From Coxiellaceae bacterium (lineage in GTDB: Bacteria; Pseudomonadota; Gammaproteobacteria; GCA-013414725): a stretch of 7,704 bases of DNA. The notes under the pieces are model-generated. The model was not told where the DNA came from. It searched no databases and was given only the letters and a program-made list of their open reading frames with translations. A program made the position numbers and the translations under genes. Shown here in pieces: positions 1-5,239 of this stretch (position 1 is its first letter; each line of letters begins with the position of its first letter). The stretch spans positions 527,576 to 535,279 of the forward strand of contig CP058706.1 of assembly GCA_013414725.1 (NCBI GenBank), in the 5' to 3' direction.

Positions 1-189
1 AAGCGCCGGATCTTGATTTGCTAATTGCCGTAATTGCAGATCGTCAAAAGTAATTTCGTGAAAATGGTTCTCTTTAGCAGCTAAGGAAGCAAATAGAGTG
101 CTCTTCCCACACTGCCGCGGGCCCAACAATATTTGTATCCACGCTGATGCCAAAGTTAGCTGGTGGGTAATGTCACGTTGAATATACAT
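1..189 (-). CDS. ATP-binding protein, AAA_14/DUF4143 type, N-terminal part
   Basis: Only the first 63 codons are inside the window; the gene runs off the left edge. Seen: an ATG at 189, a Walker A loop GPRQCGKST at residues 23-31 preceded by a hydrophobic strand (WIQILL), and a downstream ITFDDLQLRQLANQDPAL segment at residues 46-63. A P-loop of the form GPRQxGKST followed by a strand with FDD and then an A-x-x-DP turn is characteristic of the AAA_14 ATPase domain, which in bacteria is usually followed by a DUF4143 C-terminal domain in proteins of roughly 370-450 residues. The role of these proteins is poorly known, and many lie in accessory regions. There is no Shine-Dalgarno sequence before the ATG, and the promoter lies directly in front of it. 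The family call is fairly secure from the motifs; the DUF4143 half is inferred because it is not in the window. Confidence 0.8.
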   Translation of the reverse strand, partial: MYIQRDITHQLTLASAWIQILLGPRQCGKSTLFASLAAKENHFHEITFDDLQLRQLANQDPAL

Positions 190-195
190 TCGACC

Positions 196-224
196 ATTTT
201 AAAGTATCAATTTAAAATAGTCAA
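196..224 (-). promoter_or_regulatory. sigma-70-like promoter for the AAA_14 ATPase gene
   Basis: On the minus strand a TTGACT hexamer (219-224) is separated by exactly 17 bases from a TAAAAT hexamer (196-201). Each matches 5 of 6 bases of the sigma-70 consensus at ideal spacing. Only six bases separate the -10 box from the ATG at 189, so transcription would start at or within a base or two of the start codon. This predicts a leaderless or near-leaderless transcript. Confidence 0.6.
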
Positions 225-253
225 CAGCGTTGATGCATCAGTGCCTAATAAAA

Positions 254-274
254 AACCATTATTATCAAATGGTT
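254..274. repeat. Small inverted repeat, operator or weak minus-strand terminator
   Basis: AACCATT (254-260) and AATGGTT (268-274) form a perfect 7-bp dyad around a 7-base spacer. On the minus strand the second arm runs into a T-rich stretch, so it could act as a weak terminator for leftward read-through, or as a binding site upstream of the ATPase promoter. The stem has only two G:C pairs, so it may be chance. Confidence 0.25.
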
Positions 275-455
275 ATTCTCTATTTAAGGGGCAAAGGCCC
301 TCTCATATTCCAAAACCACCCTTTAGGCCACCTTATTTGCACCCTACTGCACTAACCCTCTATTCAACATCAAAATCCTGCGTTTTATACGATGCCTATT
401 CATTGAAAATGAATCCTCAAAAAATCTTGGATGAAACCACTGATTGCAAATAACA

Positions 456-487
456 CTTGAAACATACCTATGGAAACTCCATATAAT
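456..487 (+). promoter_or_regulatory. Heat-shock (sigma-32-like) promoter of the SH3-htpX operon, overlapping a sigma-70-like -10
   Basis: CTTGAAA at 456-462 equals the core -35 element of RpoH promoters. CTCCATAT at 477-484 matches 7 of 8 positions of the RpoH -10 element CCCCATnT, and the 14-base gap is inside the accepted range. The same place also offers TATAAT at 482-487 with TTGAAA 19 bases upstream, so a housekeeping start is possible too. The expected start near 491-494 leaves a leader of about 30 bases before the ATG at 525. HtpX is a known RpoH-controlled heat-shock protein in E. coli, which fits. The match is seen; use by sigma-32 is inferred. Confidence 0.6.
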
Positions 488-524
488 AATCCTCGGTTTT
501 ATCTCATCGTGAAGGAATGAATTT

Positions 525-1034
525 ATGCGTAACTTATTGTCTGCATTAATGATCCTTAGCTTATGGCTGTTCATCGCTACTGCACAAGCAGCCGCCGGTG
601 AAATCTGGACAGTGCCAAAAGGGCAAGATTTAAAGCTTTATAATGAACCCAATCCACAAGCTAAAGTATCGGCCACTTTGACCGCCGGCCAACAAGTAGT
701 GCCCTTCTTTGAGCAAAATGCTTGGATAAAAGTCGGTGATCCTAAAACTGGTAATGTGGGTTGGATCAGTAAAGCCCAATTAAAAGCCTTAACTCCTTCT
801 AGTCTGACGATTGTCAGAGTCCTGAATAACCAAGACAAAAACCCCTCGTCTAGCGCTGTTCGGATCATTCAATATGGCGGTAATAATTACCAAGTTGATC
901 CTAAACAGATGCAACAACTATTGCAGCAAATCCAGCAGCAACAGCAACAGTTTGAATCGAGTTTTAACAGTTTGATGACGCAACATTGGAAAATGGTCAA
1001 CGGTAGTATGGAGCAATTTTTGGGCTCTCTCTAA
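525..1034 (+). CDS. Secreted SH3-domain protein with Gln-rich C-terminal segment
   Basis: A 169-codon gene starting at ATG 525, with AAGGAA at 512-517 as a well-placed ribosome binding site. Residues 1-24 form a signal peptide: M-R-N, a hydrophobic core, then a TAQAAAG cleavage region. Residues about 27-88 look like a bacterial SH3 (SH3b) domain, with a W-x-V start, an LY-N-P-P turn, a hydrophobic AWIKV strand and the closing G-x-VGWIS motif. Residues 124-145 are extremely rich in Gln (KQMQQLLQQIQQQQQQ) and probably helical or coiled coil. SH3b domains in exported proteins commonly bind cell-wall peptides, so a periplasmic envelope role is likely; the ligand is unknown. It lies 123 bases before htpX on the same strand behind the heat-shock-type promoter, suggesting co-transcription. 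The C-terminus may be truncated: a second frame stays open from the T run at 1017-1021 to 1149. Confidence 0.8.
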   Translation: MRNLLSALMILSLWLFIATAQAAAGEIWTVPKGQDLKLYNEPNPQAKVSATLTAGQQVVPFFEQNAWIKVGDPKTGNVGWISKAQLKALTPSSLTIVRVLNNQDKNPSSSAVRIIQYGGNNYQVDPKQMQQLLQQIQQQQQQFESSFNSLMTQHWKMVNGSMEQFLGSL

Positions 1035-1149
1035 AACAACAGTAGACCCTAATCGTTGGCCAAATTGGCTACCATTGATTATAATTCAGGAATCTGGAGA
1101 CATTACTCCCGGTAATCCTAAAGCTGAGAAAACGGCTAACAAACAATAG
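1018..1149 (+). other. Possible frameshifted C-terminus of the SH3-domain protein
   Basis: One frame off the SH3 gene, an open frame of 43 codons continues from the TTTTT run (1017-1021) to a TAG at 1147-1149, nine bases before the htpX ATG. Its translation is protein-like: a W-rich start, a hydrophobic LPLIII strand, then a hydrophilic tail ESGDITPGNPKAEKTANKQ. If the T run were one base shorter or two longer, the SH3 protein would be about 207 residues and nearly abut htpX. This is inferred from coding character and tight spacing; I cannot align homologues. The alternative is ordinary spacer. Confidence 0.35.
1056..1085 (+). promoter_or_regulatory. Possible secondary promoter for htpX
   Basis: TATAAT at 1080-1085 is a perfect -10 hexamer, with a poor TTGGCC (4 of 6) 18 bases upstream. 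It could give htpX its own start within the operon, with a leader of about 65 bases. An AT-rich perfect -10 can occur by chance, and the stretch may instead be coding sequence of the upstream gene. Confidence 0.25.
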
Positions 1150-1157
1150 AGGTCATT

Positions 1158-2060
1158 ATGGGCAAACGCGTACTATTATTTCTTGCCACCAATTTATTGG
1201 TGATTGTGACGATCTCCATCGTTACTTCATTGCTAGGGCTACACAACTATTTGAGTGCCCATGGTATCGACTATAAGACACTTGCTATTTTCTGTGCCAT
1301 TTGGGGCACTGGCGGCGCTTTCATCTCTTTACTCATGTCGAAATTTATTGCAAAAACAGCTATGGGTGTGCAAGTCATCGACCCCAATACTGCCACCGGC
1401 GAGCAACGTGCATTGGTAGAAATAGTCTATAAATTGTCACGTAAAGTAGGCCTGACCAAGATGCCTGAAGTTGGTATTTATGATTCACCTGAATTAAATG
1501 TTTTTGCCACTGGCCCCAGTAAAAATAATTCATTGGTCGCTGTTTCTTCTGGTTTATTGCACGGCATGAACCCACAAGAAGTTGAAGGGGTGCTAGGCCA
1601 CGAGGTTTCACACGTTGCCAATGGCGACATGGTGACGATGACATTGATCCAAGGCGTCATCAACGCTTTCGCTATGTTTTTATCACGCATTATTGCTTAT
1701 GCCATTTCAATGGCCATGTCACGCGGTGACAATGAGCGGGAAGAAGGCGGTTTTTCATTTATGACTTTTTATCTACTGACCATGGTGTTCGACGTATTAT
1801 TTACCTTGCTAGGCTCCATTGTAGTGGCAGCATTTTCCCGATGGCGGGAATATCGTGCTGACGCAGGCGGCGCCCGCTTAGCTGGCCGCGAAAACATGAT
1901 TCAAGCATTGCAACGCTTGCAATCCTACCAAGATGTGCAAGATCCTCGCGCACCCTCATTGGCCGCATTAAAAATTTCGCATAAAGCGGGCATCTTAGCA
2001 TTATTTTCTAGCCATCCACCTATTCCTGACCGGATTGAGCGGCTGCAAAAATGTCATTGA
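1158..2060 (+). CDS. htpX: Protease HtpX (M48B membrane zinc metalloprotease)
   Basis: A 300-residue protein, close to the usual 285-300 of the family. HtpX is an inner-membrane zinc endopeptidase with its active site facing the cytoplasm; it degrades misfolded membrane proteins together with FtsH. Seen: two N-terminal membrane segments (about 5-27 and 40-60), the conserved PEVGIYDSPELNVFATGPSK region (103-122), the HExxH zinc motif HEVSH at 148-152 with catalytic E149, two more hydrophobic segments (about 160-185 and 200-226), and EYRADAGGARLAG at 231-243, whose E231 is the third zinc ligand. It ends with the family-typical SHPPIPDRIERLQ. Start: ATG 1158 with AGAGG at 1148-1152. It is the second gene after the SH3 protein, behind a heat-shock-type promoter, and is followed by an intrinsic terminator. 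It appears intact with every catalytic residue present. Confidence 0.97.
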   Translation: MGKRVLLFLATNLLVIVTISIVTSLLGLHNYLSAHGIDYKTLAIFCAIWGTGGAFISLLMSKFIAKTAMGVQVIDPNTATGEQRALVEIVYKLSRKVGLTKMPEVGIYDSPELNVFATGPSKNNSLVAVSSGLLHGMNPQEVEGVLGHEVSHVANGDMVTMTLIQGVINAFAMFLSRIIAYAISMAMSRGDNEREEGGFSFMTFYLLTMVFDVLFTLLGSIVVAAFSRWREYRADAGGARLAGRENMIQALQRLQSYQDVQDPRAPSLAALKISHKAGILALFSSHPPIPDRIERLQKCH

Positions 2061-2176
2061 CGTCATAAAACTTTATCTAAAGGGGCCCTAAGCTAGCACG
2101 AATAAATGACAAGACTCATTATAAGAAACCCCTGTAAAACTTTAACGAGCTTCATTTTGAAGAAACTCAATCATTG

Positions 2177-2210
2177 AAACAATACCGTAGAAATACGGTA
2201 TTGTTTTTTT
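2177..2210 (+). terminator. Intrinsic terminator of the SH3-htpX operon
   Basis: AAACAATACCGTA (2177-2189) and TACGGTATTGTTT (2194-2206) pair perfectly over 13 bp around a GAAA tetraloop (2190-2193), a stable GNRA-class loop. A run of seven T (2204-2210) overlaps the end of the second arm. It lies 117 bases after htpX and 12 bases before the stop of the convergent minus-strand locus. On the minus strand the hairpin is the same but is followed by only three T, so it works best for htpX and weakly, if at all, in the other direction. Confidence 0.9.
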
Positions 2211-2221
2211 GAAAAATACAA

Positions 2222-2710
2222 TTAACTGCTCTGAAACTCGATTTTATTCTCATTTTCGGATGGTGCAAATAATGCGGTTTCTACTAGCGCCTTTTTCAAT
2301 AAGTCAGCTTGAATTTGACTAGCAAAATGCAGTTTCAACTCTAAATAATTTTCAGCATCGTAGATGTCTCTCACATAACAACCACGCACTAAAAATATAT
2401 TTTTCCAATCTTGTTGGATCACTACACTTAATCGATTCAACCAATTGATCAGCTCTTTCTTTAAAGCTGGTCTCTCAGAAAATATTCCCACTCTAACTTC
2501 TTCACTAATTATGTACAACCTAGGCGTAATTGACCATTCCTTGATTTCTCTTGCCAACAATACGCAATGTTGCTTAAAACATTCCAAAGATGTATTAGTC
2601 TTATCGCTCAAAAAATTAATTTTTATCAATTTTATTAAAATTAGCGGTGTTTTCTTTTTCCTTAACAGGCTGATCACAGTTTGCAACTGCATAAGGAACG
2701 ATTTCTTCAA
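2222..2710 (-). CDS. C-terminal fragment of the TIR-NACHT protein
   Basis: A 162-codon open stretch ending at TAA 2222-2224. Its first 30 or so codons overlap the previous fragment in another frame. The nominal start is TTG 2710, and an ATG six codons on has no ribosome binding site, so it is most likely the continuation after a frame change within 2616-2660. From about residue 35 it reads as a compact alpha/beta segment: LECFKQHCVLLAREIKEW, strand PRLYIISEEVRVGIF, helix ALKKELINWLNRLSVVIQQ, strand NIFLVRG, then YLELKLHFASQIQADLLKKALVE. This is unlike the HEAT-type region. No family is recognised. It could be an independent gene, but the absent start signals and the overlap argue against that. 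Confidence 0.5.
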   Translation of the reverse strand: MKKSFLMQLQTVISLLRKKKTPLILIKLIKINFLSDKTNTSLECFKQHCVLLAREIKEWSITPRLYIISEEVRVGIFSERPALKKELINWLNRLSVVIQQDWKNIFLVRGCYVRDIYDAENYLELKLHFASQIQADLLKKALVETALFAPSENENKIEFQSS

Positions 2711-3629
2711 GATAAGAGTTGAATATCCTCATTAAGTCGATTGAAAAATCATTGGCCACACAATTAATCACAGGCTTAATGGCATAGTTGATTAATGTTG
2801 CTGACTCTCCCACAGCAGTCACTTCATGGCGTTTTTCATTTATATGCAAGCATATTCTTACTTTACCATCACCAGGTTCCACATAAAATGGAAAATCCCT
2901 ACTGGCAGCATACAAAGCGGACAAATATAATCCCAACAACAACTTTTCCAAATCATCTGCTTGCAAAATTTGTGCCAATAGCTCTAAAGGATGATCTTTG
3001 TTTATGATATTGCGGCACATACTATAAAGATCATATTTATCAAATAGTCGATACTCTTTTTTGACATAAATCATTAATACATCAACCGCAAATAAAGGCG
3101 CCAATTTTGCAAAGTTAATAAAATATGATACTGCTATCCGCAAACAGCTTCTTGAAAGCATCTCCTGCAGCTGCTCCGCACATGAAAGAGCGGCGTTATA
3201 ATCAATGTTTGCCAATAATAAAATGGCACGAAGTAACGGAATATCTAACTGATGCGTGCAGAAATCAAAATCTTGCCTTATCTTATCAGCACACTGCGCA
3301 ACATAATTTTGTACTTTAAGCGTAGTTTTTTGACTAATTATTTTTAACAGGCCTGCCACCGCTTCGCTAGTTGAACCATGCAAATCGAAAGCTTGGTGCG
3401 CAGCGATTATTTTCTTTATGAAAGGCAATACTAACAGCGGCACTTTCAAACTTATTGTGCTAAACAATCCCATACAAAACATTCGCACATCACGCGAATG
3501 ATGCATCAACCCCGCATCTAAAACAGAGAATTGTTCTGCCAATTGATTTGATGAAGGTGATTCCAATAATGCAAAAAGTGTTATCAGAAAGTCCTGGCAA
3601 TCGAGCTTATTATCTGTGAAAAACTTCAC
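2616..3629 (-). CDS. Fragment of the TIR-NACHT protein: distal helical repeats and a possible beta-rich insert
   Basis: A 337-codon open stretch with GTG 3629 as nominal first codon, again lacking a ribosome binding site; the sequence upstream joins it as FFFEDLSWQEIVKFF after one base is added at 3655-3661. Residues 1-240 are paired helices of HEAT type (for example LMHHSRDVRMFCMGLFSTI, LKVPLLVLPFIKKIIAAHQ and IPLLRAILLLANIDYNAALS). Residues about 246-275 differ: FPFYVEPGDGKVRICLHI and EKRHEVTAVGE look like a beta-hairpin with a PGDGK turn, followed by helices to residue 312. The last 20 residues (KEKENTANFNKIDKN) are low in hydrophobics and probably partly out of frame. The role is unknown; by position it is the sensor half. 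Confidence 0.55.
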   Translation of the reverse strand: MKFFTDNKLDCQDFLITLFALLESPSSNQLAEQFSVLDAGLMHHSRDVRMFCMGLFSTISLKVPLLVLPFIKKIIAAHQAFDLHGSTSEAVAGLLKIISQKTTLKVQNYVAQCADKIRQDFDFCTHQLDIPLLRAILLLANIDYNAALSCAEQLQEMLSRSCLRIAVSYFINFAKLAPLFAVDVLMIYVKKEYRLFDKYDLYSMCRNIINKDHPLELLAQILQADDLEKLLLGLYLSALYAASRDFPFYVEPGDGKVRICLHINEKRHEVTAVGESATLINYAIKPVINCVANDFSIDLMRIFNSYLEEIVPYAVANCDQPVKEKENTANFNKIDKN

Positions 3630-3654
3630 AATCTCTTGCCATGATAAGTCCTCG

Positions 3655-3747
3655 AAAAAAAGCCATTAAAACTGTCTAGCGAACCAACAGTAGCCGACAA
3701 AACATCAAGTAAAACAAAGAAGCCATTCTCTCCACGATCAAGAAAAA
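3655..3747 (-). other. Coding segment hidden between two frame breaks
   Basis: Neither flanking open frame covers this piece correctly. In the third frame it reads FLDRGENGFFVLLDV, then LSATVGSLDSFNGFFFEDLSW, linking MTKGF of the fragment to the right with EIVKFFTDNK of the fragment to the left. It needs one extra base at 3743-3747 and one at 3655-3661. Without it, 46 bases between the two fragments would look non-coding. Confidence 0.55.
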
Positions 3748-4173
3748 TCCCTTTGTCATTTGCTTCATCTCAATAACAAATGCACTGGCAAATTTACGCA
3801 AACAATCTTTCAATGCACGGTTTTCTCTGACGATACGCTTTTCCTTGGACATTTCCTCAAGTAGGGCCAGCAAAAGAGGCTTGATAAGTTCGTGATTTTG
3901 AGAAATAATTTTACTTAGCATATCAGTGGCAAATTCAGCCCTAAAGTGGGTGCTCGCAATATCGACCAGAACTTTGGGAGAAGATAAAAATTCTTTTGCT
4001 GACAAGTTCTCAAGTTGCGGATTATAATATTGAAAACATCTTATAATTTTCCACCGCAGCTCCATATAATTGACCATGAAATAAGTAAAAACATCCATGT
4101 TCTCTATGACCAATTTGGCAGCTAAGATTTTAGATTTAAAATTAAAACAAGAACTGAGGGCTTTAACAGCCAA
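3676..4173 (-). CDS. Fragment of the TIR-NACHT protein: helical repeats
   Basis: A 165-codon open stretch starting nominally at TTG 4173 without a ribosome binding site. Composition is helical and mildly basic: SKILAAKLVIENMDVFTYFMVNYMELRWKIIRCF (split here as several helices), then ATDMLSKIISQNHELIKPLLLALLEEM and a charged KEKRIVRENRALKDCLRKF helix. No motif ties it to a named family; it is best read as more of the solenoid. In the final 30 or so residues (after KQMTKGFF) the frame has shifted at the five-base run 3743-3747, so the apparent C-terminus SLFYLMFCRLLLVR is spurious. Confidence 0.5.
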   Translation of the reverse strand: MAVKALSSCFNFKSKILAAKLVIENMDVFTYFMVNYMELRWKIIRCFQYYNPQLENLSAKEFLSSPKVLVDIASTHFRAEFATDMLSKIISQNHELIKPLLLALLEEMSKEKRIVRENRALKDCLRKFASAFVIEMKQMTKGFFLIVERMASLFYLMFCRLLLVR

Positions 4174-4808
4174 AACCGATCATATGAACTTTCGCTTCTT
4201 AGCAAGTGTGACAACCAATATAGCACCCGAGTGGCCAGTGTTGTGTCGTCAATAACATAGCCTTTAGCGCCATGCTTAATTAAACTCATGGCCAGCTTGT
4301 CAATCATTGTGGCCGAAAACAATTCCCTATTATGAGGATTTTCATACATTGTCAACAAACATAACATTACATTATTGTCATATTCACTACTTGCATTATT
4401 TTCAACAAAAACAATCCAGTTTTTCGGATCTTTATTAGCAAGCATAACCATAAAAACACCTAGATTTAAAGAAGGTGGCTGTGCTTTCACTAGCTCCCAA
4501 AACATTTCCAGATAATGTTCTAACCAATCAAAGCCTTGGAGGCACATCCCTAAAAATGCTTGGCTTATGTGCTCACCAATTTTACCGTCTTCATGCAGCA
4601 AAAGTTGGACCAAGGCTTCAATATATATTTTAGGATGACCTGCTGCACATATAGTTTTGCCAATGATTTGAATTATTTTTTTCAAATTTTTACTGGCTTG
4701 AATGTTTAAACTATCAAATAACTGGTCTAAATGCGGCACTAATGGCTGAAAATAACGTGGCTCTAATTCTATTAAAAAGCCCAATAAAAACACAGATTTC
4801 GATGACAA
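4122..4808 (-). CDS. Fragment of the TIR-NACHT protein: HEAT/ARM-like helical repeats
   Basis: A 228-codon open stretch with a TTG first codon and no ribosome binding site. It consists of paired amphipathic helices: SVFLLGFLIELEPRYFQPLVPHL, KKIIQIIGKTICAAGHPKIYIEALVQLLLHED and ISQAFLGMCLQGFDWLEHYLEMFWELV, each about 35-45 residues with Leu-rich faces. This is how degenerate HEAT or ARM repeats look, but no repeat is close to consensus. Such arrays form the ligand-sensing part of STAND proteins. After YDRF the frame is lost at the four-base run 4172-4175; adding one base gives FLAVKALSSCF, which continues the helical pattern into the next fragment. Confidence 0.55.
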   Translation of the reverse strand: MSSKSVFLLGFLIELEPRYFQPLVPHLDQLFDSLNIQASKNLKKIIQIIGKTICAAGHPKIYIEALVQLLLHEDGKIGEHISQAFLGMCLQGFDWLEHYLEMFWELVKAQPPSLNLGVFMVMLANKDPKNWIVFVENNASSEYDNNVMLCLLTMYENPHNRELFSATMIDKLAMSLIKHGAKGYVIDDTTLATRVLYWLSHLLRSESSYDRFWLLKPSVLVLILNLKS

Positions 4809-5239
4809 TTTTTTACATGAACAACATCTTCTAATAAAACGCTAAAAACATAATTTAAAAACCCATCATTTCCTTTTAACACCACTTCAATTAGCTTATT
4901 GAAATAAGCATACGGCATTTTTTCACTGTCATGTTTAGCAAAAAAATCTTCGATTGGTTTCTTGATCTCAATAGTAAGCAAGCTACTTTGACAAAACTTA
5001 CTGCAACCAGTTAATTTTTGTAAAAATCTCCCTGTGCCTTTTTCACACATGACTTTATGTATTATTGGTTTTACTAAATAATCAGGCGCCCCAGCTTCTT
5101 CAACACAATCCATCTGCAGGCCAAGTGCATAATTGCCAATCAAATCAATAGGCTCTGATTTTAGCAACGTAAAGTAATTATCCAGCGCTGAATTATAGTC
5201 ACGTAGCAACCCTGCAATAAAAAACAGGCTTGTTGGCAC
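4772..5239 (-). CDS. Fragment of the TIR-NACHT protein: NACHT-to-repeat linker
   Basis: A 155-codon open stretch whose nominal first codon is GTG 5239, with no ribosome binding site. It continues the upstream region once one base is added to the six-base run at 5219-5224. The restored join reads CFFIAGLLRDYNSALDNYFTLL, then SEPIDLIGNYALGLQMDCVEEAG. I associate the pattern F-x-AGLL, a short helix, then P-x-DLIG and a CxxE helix with the segment between NACHT and helical repeats in large proteins of host-associated bacteria; this is memory of the family and is not aligned. The rest is alpha-helical. The last residues after HVKN (about 4815) are out of frame; one more base in the run at 4809-4814 leads into KKLSSKSVFLLGF of the next fragment. 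Confidence 0.55.
   Translation of the reverse strand: MPTSLFFIAGLLRDYNSALDNYFTLLKSEPIDLIGNYALGLQMDCVEEAGAPDYLVKPIIHKVMCEKGTGRFLQKLTGCSKFCQSSLLTIEIKKPIEDFFAKHDSEKMPYAYFNKLIEVVLKGNDGFLNYVFSVLLEDVVHVKNCHRNLCFYWAF

Larger units (their letters stand above)
190..524. other. Divergent intergenic region
   Basis: This stretch of 335 bases separates the leftward ATPase gene from the rightward SH3-htpX operon. It holds the two promoters listed separately, an inverted repeat at 254-274 and a short GGGC/GCCC hairpin at 289-300. Open frames on either strand have no ribosome binding site, no recognisable domain and a composition unlike the neighbouring proteins, so I see no gene between 225 and 455. Confidence 0.6.

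Noticed and set aside
163..453. Plus-strand open frame of 96 codons in the divergent intergenic region
   Set aside because: It overlaps the ATPase gene start and promoter, has no ribosome binding site or recognisable domain, and is rich in Pro, Ser and Tyr in a way unlike the real proteins here.
344..574. Minus-strand open frame of 76 codons across the SH3 gene start
   Set aside because: It lies antisense to the SH3 promoter, leader and signal peptide; Arg/Ile-rich composition and no start signal.
1375..2001. Minus-strand open frames inside htpX
   Set aside because: They are antisense shadows of a fully convincing htpX coding sequence.
2057..2096. Palindromes TGACGTCA, GGGCCC and GCTAGC after htpX
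   Set aside because: Six- to eight-base palindromes occur by chance; they are not arranged as a hairpin or repeat array.
2445..3319. Plus-strand open frames opposite the large locus
   Set aside because: They are antisense to reconstructed coding sequence, with no ribosome binding sites or known motifs.
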